Shown here one piece after another: positions 47,589 through 56,047 of a DNA stretch of 64,000 nucleotides. A model generated the notes under the pieces. It was not told the DNA's origin. It ran no database searches and worked only from the letters and a program-made list of their open reading frames with translations. Position 1 is the stretch's first letter. Every line of letters begins with the position of its first letter. Source of the DNA: JAFAGX01 sp963759875 (lineage in GTDB: Bacteria > Acidobacteriota > Terriglobia > Terriglobales > Acidobacteriaceae); contig CAVXBB010000015.1 in assembly GCA_963759875.1 (NCBI GenBank), positions 62,001 through 126,000 of the forward strand. The letters are read 5' to 3'. A program made the translations under genes and the position numbers.

Positions 47589-47611
47589 CAGATCCTCCGC
47601 CTTTTATTTAT

Positions 47612-49222
47612 TCAATTCTTCGCGACTAGCTGTTTAGCGTGACTCAGTTCCGGCCGGTCCGAATTCGATCCGGCGCAAACTTGCAGCAGTTGCGTGTAAT
47701 AAGTGTTCGCTTTTTGGTTCTTGCCGGCAAGTTCCGCGGCGTGCGCTGCTCCGTACAATCCATCAAAGCGATTGGGATTGAACTTCAGATCGGTCTCATA
47801 TTCCGCCAGTGCTTCCTGAGGCCGATTCACGTCAAGCAGCATATCGGCCAGCATTTCGCGCGCTGGTATAGCCAGAGGCTCTTCGCCTTCCGCCTCCTCT
47901 TTTTCGGCGATTTTGCGCAATGCCGCGATAGCTTCATCGTTCTTCCCCCCGGCATGCGCCAGCCATGCCGCTGCCTCTTGCCGATCTTGTTCGACCGCCT
48001 CGGCAGACCCAGGTTTCTTCTCGCGCAACAGCTGTCTATGAATGGATTCAAGTTGAACTACGTTCGTCCGAGCTTGCTCAATTTTCCCCATTCGAGCCGC
48101 ACCAATAGCTTGCGCCCAGTATGTTATTGCGCTGTCGCCAGAATCGGCGCCATCTGGCGAACTCAAAGCAGCCGCATCCGCCCAGTGATGCAGTTCCAAG
48201 TCGTATCGGGCCGGGAACACGGCTAATGCATAGACGCGCAGATCGAAGCCCACGCCGTAGTTGTCTTTCACCGCCGGCATGGCTTTGACTTCATCAATCA
48301 GCTGCTGCGCATCGGCTTCGCGCCCACTCTGCAAGTATGCATACTCCAGAAAATCCATCGCGTGGAACTGATGACCCTCGCCGCCCATGTGCATGGCCGC
48401 GGTTTTCCGCGTGGCCGCAATCGAAGCCAGGTTGGAATTGATGTCGTCCTGCCACAAGCCAAGGCGGGCAAAAATGTGCGAAGGCATGTGCAAAGCATGC
48501 GGAGAAGCCGGCGCAATCTTCGCATATCGCCGAGCTGCTGGCAGTCCCAGTTGAGCCATTTGCGGACTGTCATAACTGTGAATCAAATAATGCGCCACTC
48601 CAGGATGGTCGGGATCTTCGGCGAATAATTTCTCCAGAATCGCCGCCGCCTTCTTCTGATTGGCGAATGTCGTGTCGTGATTGGGCTCTGAGGCCAGCAG
48701 CGACAGCGCATAAAAAACTGCTGCTTCCTTGTCCTCCGGATGATGCTCGTAAGCTGCCTGCATGGCCTTTGCGTACGCTTGGCTGCGAGCCGAATAGGTT
48801 CGTTTCTTGGGCCCGGAATAGAACGCTGCTACGGCCGAAATGTACCCGCGCTCCCGATCATCTCGTGGGTGCAGCGATTCTGCCTTCTTCACCTCCGCCT
48901 TGCCCTTCTTGATCGTCTTGGCATCGGGGTGGTTCCACAACTGATGCCACAAGCTCATGGAAACGCCCCAATGCGCCATCGCACAGTGTGGGTCCTCCTG
49001 CGCAACTTGCATGAACTGCTTCTGCGCTTCTTCGTACCAGAACGAATGCAGCAATGCCACGCCACGCTGAAAGCTCTTCTGCACTTCTTCCGTACAGGTG
49101 GTTGGGAAGTGTACGGTTCCCAGTTGCTCGGCATCCACACCATCATGATGACCTTCGTCATCGGCGAAGCTGGGAAGCGCGAAAAGCAGACAAATAGCCA
49201 GCAGTATTGGCACTTTTTTCAT
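47612..49222 (-). CDS. Secreted tetratricopeptide-repeat protein
   Basis: 536 aa with a signal peptide (ILLAICLLFALPSFA, end near 20). The central region starts with CTEEVQKSFQRGVALLHSFW and CAMAHWGVSMSLWHQLWNHP, a motif set seen in a family of secreted TPR proteins of soil bacteria. HMPSHIFARLGLWQDDINSN follows, and there are TPR helices to the C-terminus (EALAEYETDLKFNPNRFDGL). His residues in HYLIHSYDSP and HMPSHIF may bind metal, but no activity is established. Motif copy (a) of the 28-bp repeat lies 138 nt upstream of the start. Confidence 0.75.
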   Translation of the reverse strand: MKKVPILLAICLLFALPSFADDEGHHDGVDAEQLGTVHFPTTCTEEVQKSFQRGVALLHSFWYEEAQKQFMQVAQEDPHCAMAHWGVSMSLWHQLWNHPDAKTIKKGKAEVKKAESLHPRDDRERGYISAVAAFYSGPKKRTYSARSQAYAKAMQAAYEHHPEDKEAAVFYALSLLASEPNHDTTFANQKKAAAILEKLFAEDPDHPGVAHYLIHSYDSPQMAQLGLPAARRYAKIAPASPHALHMPSHIFARLGLWQDDINSNLASIAATRKTAAMHMGGEGHQFHAMDFLEYAYLQSGREADAQQLIDEVKAMPAVKDNYGVGFDLRVYALAVFPARYDLELHHWADAAALSSPDGADSGDSAITYWAQAIGAARMGKIEQARTNVVQLESIHRQLLREKKPGSAEAVEQDRQEAAAWLAHAGGKNDEAIAALRKIAEKEEAEGEEPLAIPAREMLADMLLDVNRPQEALAEYETDLKFNPNRFDGLYGAAHAAELAGKNQKANTYYTQLLQVCAGSNSDRPELSHAKQLVAKN

Positions 49223-49359
49223 GGAAACCCCGCAGCTTGCGAGTCTAGTCTGTTCAGCTTTGGAGGGTCAAATTATGGGCCATCGCCTAGCGAGCCTGCG
49301 AAAGCCTCGATTTCAGGAATGCGCGGGAGTGGGCCTTCTACGCTCGGCCGCCCGGTCAC

Positions 49360-49387
49360 TGAGTGACATTGCGATATTTCGCCAACT
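49360..49387 (-). repeat. 28-bp imperfect-palindrome motif, copy a
   Basis: Core ATTGCGATATTTCGCCAACT. Lies upstream of the secreted TPR gene and 18 nt past the stop of the next upstream gene. Confidence 0.6.
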
Positions 49388-49404
49388 GACGGGAGCCTCA
49401 CACG

Positions 49405-49956
49405 CTACCAGAGCCATCTCTTTACAGGCGGCATTTTACCAACAGGTTTGCTGTAGTCCGGCGTGTACGCAAGGCACTCAATCTGGATGTCGTCCCATTG
49501 CGACTGACATCGAAATTCACCGGCGCTGCGCGAGTCGTTTGGGTATTGAATGAGCAGTGTCTTAGCGTCCTTCCATTCGAGCTTTAGCAGGCGTGGGTCG
49601 TGTCCGACCGTAAATATGGTTGTCGAATGCTCTCGTTTCCCAAGCAGGTGCGCGGAGAAGCCCTGCCTATCTCGCCAGAGTTGCACCGAACTGTGAAACG
49701 AATCCACAGCACCGCAATCCTCTTCGCTCACCTGAGCGACCCAACGTCCATCAGCCGATGACGCGGGAGGGAGGTCATACCGACCACACATGGCACCGCT
49801 GAACAAGAACAGCAGAAGTATCAGTGCGGAGCTGCAGGCCACTGCGCCAGCGGCAATTCTGGCAAGTAGTTTCCAGTGCCAACGGCTGTTTCGAGTCAAG
49901 TGCCATAGAGCGACCGCGACGGCGGCGAGCAGTCCGGCAAGTATGAGGAGAGCCAT
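49405..49956 (-). CDS. Membrane-anchored hypothetical protein
   Basis: About 183 aa from ATG 49956 (GTG 49974 also possible). Two N-terminal hydrophobic segments (ALLILAGLLAAVAVALWHL and GAVACSSALILLLFLFSG) are followed by a soluble domain with paired Cys (EEDCGAVDSF, FRCQSQWDDIQIECLAY). WVAQVSEEDCGAVDSFHSSV suggests a beta-rich extracytoplasmic domain. I recognise no family. It is flanked on both sides by copies of the 28-bp motif. Confidence 0.6.
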   Translation of the reverse strand: MALLILAGLLAAVAVALWHLTRNSRWHWKLLARIAAGAVACSSALILLLFLFSGAMCGRYDLPPASSADGRWVAQVSEEDCGAVDSFHSSVQLWRDRQGFSAHLLGKREHSTTIFTVGHDPRLLKLEWKDAKTLLIQYPNDSRSAGEFRCQSQWDDIQIECLAYTPDYSKPVGKMPPVKRWLW

Positions 49957-50051
49957 GACCCCGCAGGTTACCACGTGCGCACTGGGTCAGAGTGCCGCAA
50001 ACAGGCGTTTACACAACTTTGCGCCGTTGTTCGCCCCGGTTCGAGGGTTTT

Positions 50052-50079
50052 TGAGCGTTATCGCGATATTTCAACAACG
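50052..50079 (-). repeat. 28-bp imperfect-palindrome motif, copy b
   Basis: Core TTATCGCGATATTTCAACAA. Upstream of the 49405-49956 gene and 5 nt past the Sel1 gene stop. Confidence 0.6.
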
Positions 50080-50084
50080 CAACG

Positions 50085-50882
50085 CTAACGACAGAAGTGC
50101 TGCAGGTCTGGAGGCGGCGCGGTTGGTACGCGATCAAATTCACCTGGCCACCCGGTGCAACCCTGTGCGACCACTGCACGGGTCACAGATGACTCCAATT
50201 GGCGAGCTTTGGTTTTCGCCAGTTCGACCTGAGTGCTTCCTAATTGCGGTTCTAGCAACTGCAAATCGGATGTCGTACTCGTGTTGCCCGCATCAAAGCT
50301 CACCAATAACCAAACATAGGCGTCAAATTTATTCACACCTTCGCCCCGACCCTCTTTGAGCAGCTGCCCGAGTCGTTGTTGGGCTTGAGGCAGACCCTGT
50401 TGCGCAGCTTTACCAAACCATTGCGCCGCCTTCGCATAGTCATTACGTTCCAGACCAATCATGCCAAGCAGGTATTCGGCAAAAGGGTCGTTGTGGTTAG
50501 CCGCCTTTTTTAACCAATCAGAAGCCTCATTCAGATCACGCGTGGATGTCTCGCCATTGAAAATAGCGCGCCCCAGAAGCCATTCGCCAAGGACATCATC
50601 CTGCTGTGCAGCTTTCCTGTACCATTCGGCTGCCTGTTGGGGATCGCGAGTGAGGATTGCGCCGGTCTCGTAAAAATAACCCAGCGTTACCTGCGCGGGA
50701 GCATACCCCAGCTGAGCTGACCGCTGGATGCAATCGGCAGCGGTGACATCGCTCCGGCTTAGTCCGGTCCCGATCAAAGCGTTCATGCCCTTTTCGTAGA
50801 GTTGTGCAGGATTCAGTCCACTGCTTGTCTGTCCGCACACCGAGACTGCAATCAGGAAGACAATCAGCCAAGAATGGCGCAT
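50085..50882 (-). CDS. Secreted Sel1-repeat protein
   Basis: About 265 aa from ATG 50882, chosen because GAGGTGA lies six bases upstream; the frame stays open to 50930. A signal peptide ends near residue 18 (AVSVCGQ). Three to four Sel1/TPR-like repeats follow, with the characteristic A-x-x-x-L-G-x-x-Y/F pattern (APAQVTLGYFYETG, DVLGEWLLGRAIFNG, DPFAEYLLGMIGLE, LPQAQQRLGQLLKEG). The C-terminus has two Cys (QGCTGWPGEF, LQHFCR). Sel1 proteins are adaptors; the partner is unknown. Motif copy f lies 129 nt upstream. Confidence 0.8.
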   Translation of the reverse strand: MRHSWLIVFLIAVSVCGQTSSGLNPAQLYEKGMNALIGTGLSRSDVTAADCIQRSAQLGYAPAQVTLGYFYETGAILTRDPQQAAEWYRKAAQQDDVLGEWLLGRAIFNGETSTRDLNEASDWLKKAANHNDPFAEYLLGMIGLERNDYAKAAQWFGKAAQQGLPQAQQRLGQLLKEGRGEGVNKFDAYVWLLVSFDAGNTSTTSDLQLLEPQLGSTQVELAKTKARQLESSVTRAVVAQGCTGWPGEFDRVPTAPPPDLQHFCR

Positions 50883-51010
50883 TGCAATCACCTCACCTTG
50901 ATCATGGCAAGCGGTGATGGCGCAAGTCAAAACACGTCAGTGGATGACCGAAGGGGCATTCAAATTCCGCTAGAAATGGGTAGGAATGGTTTCACCTACC
51001 AACGCCAAGA

Positions 51011-51038
51011 TAAGTGCTATCGCGGTTTAACAACAATT
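51011..51038 (-). repeat. 28-bp imperfect-palindrome motif, copy f
   Basis: Core GCTATCGCGGTTTAACAACA, the most divergent but still gapless copy. Upstream of the Sel1 gene. Confidence 0.5.
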
Positions 51039-51097
51039 GAGCGCCCGCGCGGGGTTCCTGGCATGACTAGTCTGAAGAGGATTTGCCGCAAGATTTG

Positions 51098-51265
51098 TTA
51101 GCACGCTCGGGGCACACCCCAGGAATTGAAGGTTTCCAGCTCTCTACGACGCGGCACCAAAATTTTGACGAACGCCTCAAGCATGAGCCCAGCGAATATC
51201 GCCGCGATGAACGATAAGAGTGTGTGTGCCACTACTCTCAAGAATGTTTTGAGCTTATCGGTCAT
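51098..51265 (-). CDS. Small membrane protein (55 aa)
   Basis: A 55-aa frame from ATG 51265 beginning MTDKLKTFLRVVAHTLLSFI and continuing AAIFAGLMLEAFVKILVPRR, with one strong membrane span, a basic juxtamembrane patch and a Cys near the end (WGVPRAC). The hydrophobic pattern and charge distribution are protein-like while the antisense frame is not. No strong ribosome site is seen. It sits 62 nt after motif copy e. Function unknown. Confidence 0.6.
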   Translation of the reverse strand: MTDKLKTFLRVVAHTLLSFIAAIFAGLMLEAFVKILVPRRRELETFNSWGVPRAC

Positions 51266-51326
51266 GGCTGAGTCCCCGGCTCAATATCTGCCAGTGTACG
51301 TTGTCTGTTCGCGGGCGCTGGGATTT

Positions 51327-51353
51327 TGAGAGCTATCGAAATTTGTCAACAGC
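51327..51353 (-). repeat. 28-bp imperfect-palindrome motif, copy e
   Basis: Core GCTATCGAAATTTGTCAACA. 62 nt upstream of the 55-aa membrane protein. Confidence 0.5.
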
Positions 51354-51593
51354 TATCGAATGAAGCCAACCCTAATCGCATGAAGATCACCGAATAGCGC
51401 CAAAGATCACTGACAGAAGCGGTCGAGAAGAGTTGGAATGCTTGCGGGAGGAATCAAAACTGAATACCTTCCCGAATTGGGCCTGGCTCCGCTACTGCGA
51501 GGATCGCATATTTCAGCCGCCGCTCGGCGGCGAGGGGCCGGGCCTCTATATCCTCAAGCGATTTCATTCAAAAGCATTGCGCTAAAAGTGCTG

Positions 51594-51621
51594 TGAGCGT
51601 TATCGCGTTTTTTCGCCAACT
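51594..51621 (-). repeat. 28-bp imperfect-palindrome motif, copy c
   Basis: Core TTATCGCGTTTTTTCGCCAA. 44 nt past the stop of the DoxX-like gene. Confidence 0.6.
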
Positions 51622-51664
51622 ATTGGGACCACGCTCTGGGTGGCGGCGGAATGACTCGTCCCGT

Positions 51665-52999
51665 TTAGCGGTTGAAGGGGTGTTCCTGGATCCAGTGGAA
51701 GCCTCGGTTGACCAGGACGAACTTATTGATGTCTACGAGCCTGAGCTGTAAGTGTGTCTCGTGGCCGTCCAGGTTGCCATCGAGGGTCAACTGACCTGGG
51801 GCTTCACGCGCGAAAGTAAAGTTAGCCTTCCAGTTTTTGTCGACATCGTCATTGAGCACGAGGGTTTTGTCCTTGACGTTGAGCGTAGCGGGATGGCGAA
51901 CGAACGAGTCGTCCATGCGCTGAAACGTCACTCGAGCGGGGAAATCAAAGATCACTCGGCGCCATCGGCCGTAGTCGTTAAGGAGCGGCGAACGAAGTTG
52001 ACCATCAATCGTCTGCTGGTCGACATCCCAGATGCCGTAGAGTGGCGACTTGGGCTGGCCGCCGCCGTGAATATACCAATCCTGCCGGTCACAGTAGGCG
52101 TTCATTCCCATGAGCCATAGACCAAATAAGATCTGTACGGTAAACGCGATCCGGTTAGCGCGGCGCGTACTGAAGAGTTGTGCTTGCGCCGAAGGCGCAG
52201 TGATGCGATTGAAGAAGAAGAAATTAATGAGACGCGGTAGGTCGGGCGCGAGCAGGAGCACCGATAGGAGGATGAGGTGGAAGGAAAACAGTTTTACCGG
52301 GACATCATAGGTCATATTGAGCACGAATATCTGAATCATCTCCGCCAGACAAACCAACGCGCCGAACGTGGCTGTACGAGGAACAATCAGCAGCAACCCA
52401 CCAACCACTTCCCCACAACCAGCGAAGATTTCGTAGGCAGGGGAGGCACCGACGGACGACCAGAGAACTCCCATCGGAGAAAAATCGCCAAAATGCTCAA
52501 CTAATCGAGGGAGGTGAGGGAAAGGCATTTGTAGTGGAATGACTTTGAACATGCCGTAGTTAAGCATCTGTCCCGCAAGGGAAAAGCGAATGAAAAGCCG
52601 AAACCACTTGTACAACTTGACGTAGTTTTCCCGCCTGCGGTCGAGAATAGACCAGATGCCGGTCGCGAGGACGGAAATAACCAGCAGGCAGAATGCTAAG
52701 ACCCAGCCGAACATATCGTCTTGGCTGCCGCTCTTGTAGCCGAAAGCCAGAGTTGCCCGGACATGCAAGATGTGGGCGGCAGTCCAAAAAATGAGCTGGC
52801 GCAGGGGCCGGAGCGTGGCTGGGTCTGGAATACGACTATAGGAAAATAGGCGCGTGATGATTGAGGTGGCAAGAGAAAACAGCCCGAAATACACGAAGCA
52901 GAATCGAAAGGCTACTCGAGAGGCTAGGCCCCACAGCGGAACTTGCAGCTCGTGCTGAACTGGTTCGGTTAGGGTTTCTATGGTTTCTAGGGTTTCCAC
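51665..52999 (-). CDS. DoxX-like multi-span membrane protein
   Basis: 444 aa with about eight membrane spans in the first 330 residues (RVAFRFCFVYFGLFSLATSI, WVLAFCLLVISVLATGIW, FGALVCLAEMIQIFVLNMTY). The segment SLAGQMLNYGMFKVIPLQMP and EIFAGCGEVVGGLLLIVPRT resembles the DoxX/DoxD core, where a four-helix unit contains G-x-x-K-x and E-x-x-G-G motifs. A soluble C-terminal domain (about 340-444) with beta-strand pattern follows. DoxX proteins are linked to quinone or thiosulfate redox chemistry and to oxidative stress, but the assignment here is by fold only. Confidence 0.72.
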   Translation of the reverse strand: METLETIETLTEPVQHELQVPLWGLASRVAFRFCFVYFGLFSLATSIITRLFSYSRIPDPATLRPLRQLIFWTAAHILHVRATLAFGYKSGSQDDMFGWVLAFCLLVISVLATGIWSILDRRRENYVKLYKWFRLFIRFSLAGQMLNYGMFKVIPLQMPFPHLPRLVEHFGDFSPMGVLWSSVGASPAYEIFAGCGEVVGGLLLIVPRTATFGALVCLAEMIQIFVLNMTYDVPVKLFSFHLILLSVLLLAPDLPRLINFFFFNRITAPSAQAQLFSTRRANRIAFTVQILFGLWLMGMNAYCDRQDWYIHGGGQPKSPLYGIWDVDQQTIDGQLRSPLLNDYGRWRRVIFDFPARVTFQRMDDSFVRHPATLNVKDKTLVLNDDVDKNWKANFTFAREAPGQLTLDGNLDGHETHLQLRLVDINKFVLVNRGFHWIQEHPFNR

Positions 53000-53457
53000 T
53001 CGGGACCTCCGTCGCGAAAACTGCTGAGAACAGGTCTTGCCAAGCTCCGTTCTTTCGCCGGGTTAGCTTCACACCAGAGTTACAAAGTCTACAGACTCTT
53101 GGCTCGAAGCTTTGTGAATGGCTAGTTAATGCAGTGTGAATTCCGGAAGGTGAACTGTGGATATTTATAAACGGTCACTTTTTGTTCCCTTACCGTTGTG
53201 GGGAATAAGGGGAAGATTAGAAGCCTCAAACACAGGAAATACCGATCATCCTTGGCCCGCTCTAAAGTACCGGGCGTTTCTGCTAGCAGGCATTAGCGTT
53301 CAAAACCCGGCCCGAGCCATCTTGTGTGATATGGCGATTTTTCGCCAACTACCCAACCGAAAAATCCTCCATCGACCAGAGTAAAATGCGAGCGTCGCAA
53401 GAACGCAACTTGAGCAAAGCCGCGAGGCTGGCCGGACCGCAGGTCGAAAACTAAGGC
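53000..53457. other. Intergenic region between divergent genes
   Basis: About 458 nt between the DoxX-like and GT39 genes. It holds motif copy d (53323-53350), which contains a clean hairpin TGGCGA-TTTT-TCGCCA. No gene is supported. Confidence 0.4.
53323..53350 (-). repeat. 28-bp imperfect-palindrome motif, copy d
   Basis: Core ATATGGCGATTTTTCGCCAA with a perfect 6-bp inverted repeat. 108 nt before the GT39 start and 323 nt before the DoxX-like start. Confidence 0.6.
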
Positions 53458-55041
53458 ATGGCAAATCAAGGACCCACAGACCTCATCGCCCGGCCAGTGG
53501 TTGCATCGAGTGACGAGTCGTGGTTTCCCAGTGACATGACAGTCGCCTATTTGTTGGCAGCTACCGCCGTTGGGCTGCAGATGATGACCAACGGCCGCTA
53601 CGGATATTTCCGCGACGAACTCTACTATCTGGCTCTCTCGCATCATCTGGACTGGGGATTTGTGGACTTGGCGCCGATGGCGCCGCTCGTGCTGTACATC
53701 GGGCGCACGCTGTTCGGCGAATCCCTGCATGCGATTCGACTGTTGCCGGCACTGGCGCTGGGCGCGGAAATTCTGATCACGGCATTGCTCGCGCGGGAAC
53801 TCGGCGGCAAGCGTTTTGCCGTGTTTCTGGCGTGCCTCGCAGTGCTGGTAGCTCCGGTAATCATCAACAACGCGTCGCGCTTTTCCATGAATCCGTTCGA
53901 AGCGCTCTTCTGGATGGGCTCGATCTATTTCTTGCTGCTCGCGATCAACCGCGATCGACCGCAATTTCTCGTGGGAGCGGGCGTGTTGGTAGGGCTGGGG
54001 CTGGAGAACAAACATTCCACTGCTTTCTTCCTGATCGCGTTGCTGGTAGGTCTGCTCGCAACTTCTGAGCGCCGCCTGTTTCGCAGCCAGTGGCTCTGGA
54101 TTGCCGTGGGAATCATCCTGCTGCTGTGTCTACCCAATCTGATCTGGCAATACAAGCATGGCTTCCCCACCTGGGTTGATCTGAGCAACGTCAAGAAGAT
54201 TCACAAAAATGTCGAACTGCCACCGCTGCAATTCCTGAAGCAGCAGCTCATGACGTTGCTTCCGCTTAACGCCCTGATCTGGATCGCGGGACTCGGCTTC
54301 CTATTGTTTCACGCCGAAGGCAAGCGCTACTGCGTGTTGGCCGTAACCTATCTCGCATTCCTGGCGATCATGATGGCTCTCCACGGCAAGGATTACTACT
54401 TGGCCCCAATTTATCCGATGCTGTTCGCCGCCGGTGGTGTGTTCTGGCAAAAGTTCATCGCAGCGCACTCCCGGCTGCGTTGGGTGAAAGTGGTGTTGCC
54501 TCTGGCTCTGCTGCTGCTGGGTGTAGTCGCTTTCCCTCTGGTTCTTCCCATCCTTCCACCCGCACAAATCGCTCCCTACATGAAGGCGCTGGGCGTTGGC
54601 GTATCCCGCTCCGAGACGCACATGGACAGCACTCTGCCACAGCATCTTGCAGACGAATTCGGATGGCCGGAAATGGTGGCGCAGGTGGCAGAGGTCTACC
54701 ACTCGATGGCCGCTGACGAACGCGCCAACACTGCCATTCTGGCCGGAAATTACGGCTCAGCCGGGGCGATTGACTTGTTTGGGCCGCACTACGGACTGCC
54801 CCAATCCATTAGCGCTCACCAGAATTACTTTTATTGGGGATTCCGGCAATACACTGGCGAGAGCCTCATCATGCTCAACTGGCAGCTCGACGACGCTCAG
54901 TACTGGTGTCAGGATGTCGAAGAAGGCCCGAAGGTAGGGCATCCGTATGCCATGGGCTGGGAACGCTACACCATCCTGATCTGTCACGGACTCAAGAAAC
55001 CGCTGGTGGAGGCCTGGCCACACTTCAAAATTTGGGATTGA
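53458..55041 (+). CDS. GT39/PMT-family membrane glycosyltransferase
   Basis: 527 aa. Early in the protein comes YFRDELYYLALSHHLDWGFV, the Asp-Glu block in the first periplasmic loop of ArnT/PMT-type enzymes, then DLAPMAPLVLYIGRTLFG. Roughly ten hydrophobic spans follow and the C-terminal ~130 residues are soluble. These enzymes transfer sugars from polyprenyl-phosphate carriers to proteins or lipids in the periplasm. The acceptor is unknown. The secreted Thr/Pro-rich protein at 24030 is a possible type of substrate but is not linked genetically. Confidence 0.82.
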   Translation: MANQGPTDLIARPVVASSDESWFPSDMTVAYLLAATAVGLQMMTNGRYGYFRDELYYLALSHHLDWGFVDLAPMAPLVLYIGRTLFGESLHAIRLLPALALGAEILITALLARELGGKRFAVFLACLAVLVAPVIINNASRFSMNPFEALFWMGSIYFLLLAINRDRPQFLVGAGVLVGLGLENKHSTAFFLIALLVGLLATSERRLFRSQWLWIAVGIILLLCLPNLIWQYKHGFPTWVDLSNVKKIHKNVELPPLQFLKQQLMTLLPLNALIWIAGLGFLLFHAEGKRYCVLAVTYLAFLAIMMALHGKDYYLAPIYPMLFAAGGVFWQKFIAAHSRLRWVKVVLPLALLLLGVVAFPLVLPILPPAQIAPYMKALGVGVSRSETHMDSTLPQHLADEFGWPEMVAQVAEVYHSMAADERANTAILAGNYGSAGAIDLFGPHYGLPQSISAHQNYFYWGFRQYTGESLIMLNWQLDDAQYWCQDVEEGPKVGHPYAMGWERYTILICHGLKKPLVEAWPHFKIWD

Positions 55042-55206
55042 CAAGTTCGATGGCCTGTTCATCCGCCTCTGAATTCCTGACAGGACATTTCAACATTATT
55101 AAGAAGCACGTCGCCGAAATCATGCTAACTGTCGCAACCAGCGTTCTCACTCAGAACCCTGTCTTGACTTGTCTGTAAGATGATACTTAACCGGCAGCCT
55201 TGTTCT

Positions 55207-55494
55207 TTATTGCAGCCGGAAGCGCTCGTTCATCAAGCGTTGTAGGCGGGGCTTGTAGAGGATGTCATAGGCGAATTCTTTGTCCGGAAACATAGCCAAA
55301 GCGGCCCGTTTTGCCCCCGCCACCAATTCCGAAGCTTCTTCAATCGTGAGGTTAGGATCCTGGCTGATGACCGACATGACCATGCTGATCATCACCTGCA
55401 AACGGCGTATTTGCCGCGCTTCTTGTTCCTTCTCGCTTACATTGCCGGATTTCCCCACCGGTTCCCCACCACTCATTGATTCCCTACTACTCAT
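55207..55494 (-). CDS. Conserved-looking hypothetical protein
   Basis: 95 aa. The N-terminal third is polar and repetitive at the DNA level. The C-terminal two thirds are helical: RQIRRLQVMISMVMSVISQD, NLTIEEASELVAGAKRAALA, MFPDKEFAYDILYKPRLQRL. There are two nearby in-frame ATGs (55494 and 55476), each preceded by GGGGAA or AGGGAA because of an 18-bp tandem repeat, so the start is ambiguous. No family is recognised. Confidence 0.65.
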   Translation of the reverse strand: MSSRESMSGGEPVGKSGNVSEKEQEARQIRRLQVMISMVMSVISQDPNLTIEEASELVAGAKRAALAMFPDKEFAYDILYKPRLQRLMNERFRLQ

Positions 55495-55508
55495 TGATTC
55501 CCCACTAT
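55471..55508. repeat. 18-bp tandem repeat over a start codon
   Basis: The unit ACTCATTGATTCCCYACT is present about twice, plus a partial copy. On the minus strand each unit supplies GGGAATCAATGAGT, i.e. a purine-rich site and an ATG. Confidence 0.7.
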
Positions 55509-55732
55509 TGCAGCCTAAAGATTAGATGTGCCGTGCTAGTTGGGCGTTGCGCCCATACTCTGCCGGTATTCTCGTGGCAATTGGCCTCCAACGCAACAGC
55601 ATTTCCGGTGTAAGACTTCGGTTACCCGTGCGCCACATACTCAGCCCGCGAGCCACAAACTTCATAAACCCGCACTCACCACCGCGACGACGAGGTAGAA
55701 TCAGCAGAATAACCGAGCCTTAGGAGGACTTC

Positions 55733-56047
55733 ATGGCCAACCCCGGTTCCGCGCAGCCCAAAGGACGCCCCGATCCGAACGAAAAGCTGGTGCGAGTGTT
55801 TGATACTGAGCAGGAATCGGAAGCCTTGGTCGTGCGAGGCCTTCTGGAATCAGCAGGCATCGATTGTGACATCACCTCGCTCGATGCGCAGCAAGATATT
55901 TTGCCAGGCGTGGGTGGCACCGTCATTCTGGTTCGCCAAGAGGATGCCGACGAGGCCCGCCGCGTGATTCAGGAATACCGGCGCTCGCCGGACGAGATGG
56001 AAACCGCTGAGTTCAATGCCATCGAAGATCCGGCAGATCAGGAGTGA
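55733..56047 (+). CDS. DUF2007 family protein
   Basis: 104 aa with AGGAGG six bases before the ATG. The core KLVRVFDTEQESEALVVRGL and LESAGIDCDI, then GTVILVRQEDADEARRVIQE, matches DUF2007 (a ferredoxin-like alpha/beta 'putative signal transducing' domain seen also next to zinc ribbons). The C-terminal 20 residues are acidic. Its 3' end overlaps the 3' end of comEC on the other strand by 35 nt. Function unknown. Confidence 0.82.
   Translation: MANPGSAQPKGRPDPNEKLVRVFDTEQESEALVVRGLLESAGIDCDITSLDAQQDILPGVGGTVILVRQEDADEARRVIQEYRRSPDEMETAEFNAIEDPADQE

Larger units (their letters stand above)
51266..51664. other. Intergenic region with two motif copies
   Basis: Contains copies e (51327) and c (51594). 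A plus-strand open frame at 51371-51585 looks weakly protein-like (TFPNWAWLRYCEDRIF) but has no good start and is not called. Confidence 0.4.

Noticed and set aside
51371..51585. Plus-strand open frame with a protein-like end (TFPNWAWLRYCEDRIF)
   Set aside because: No convincing start codon or ribosome site, and no family recognised; kept only as a note.
49360..53350. Integron gene-cassette array with attC sites
   Set aside because: Same-strand genes separated by a shared element suggested cassettes, but the element lacks paired GTTRRRY/RYYYAAC core sites and no integrase is seen.
55050..55178. A 42-codon plus-strand frame after the GT39 gene
   Set aside because: No ribosome site, and its composition does not look like a membrane or soluble protein.
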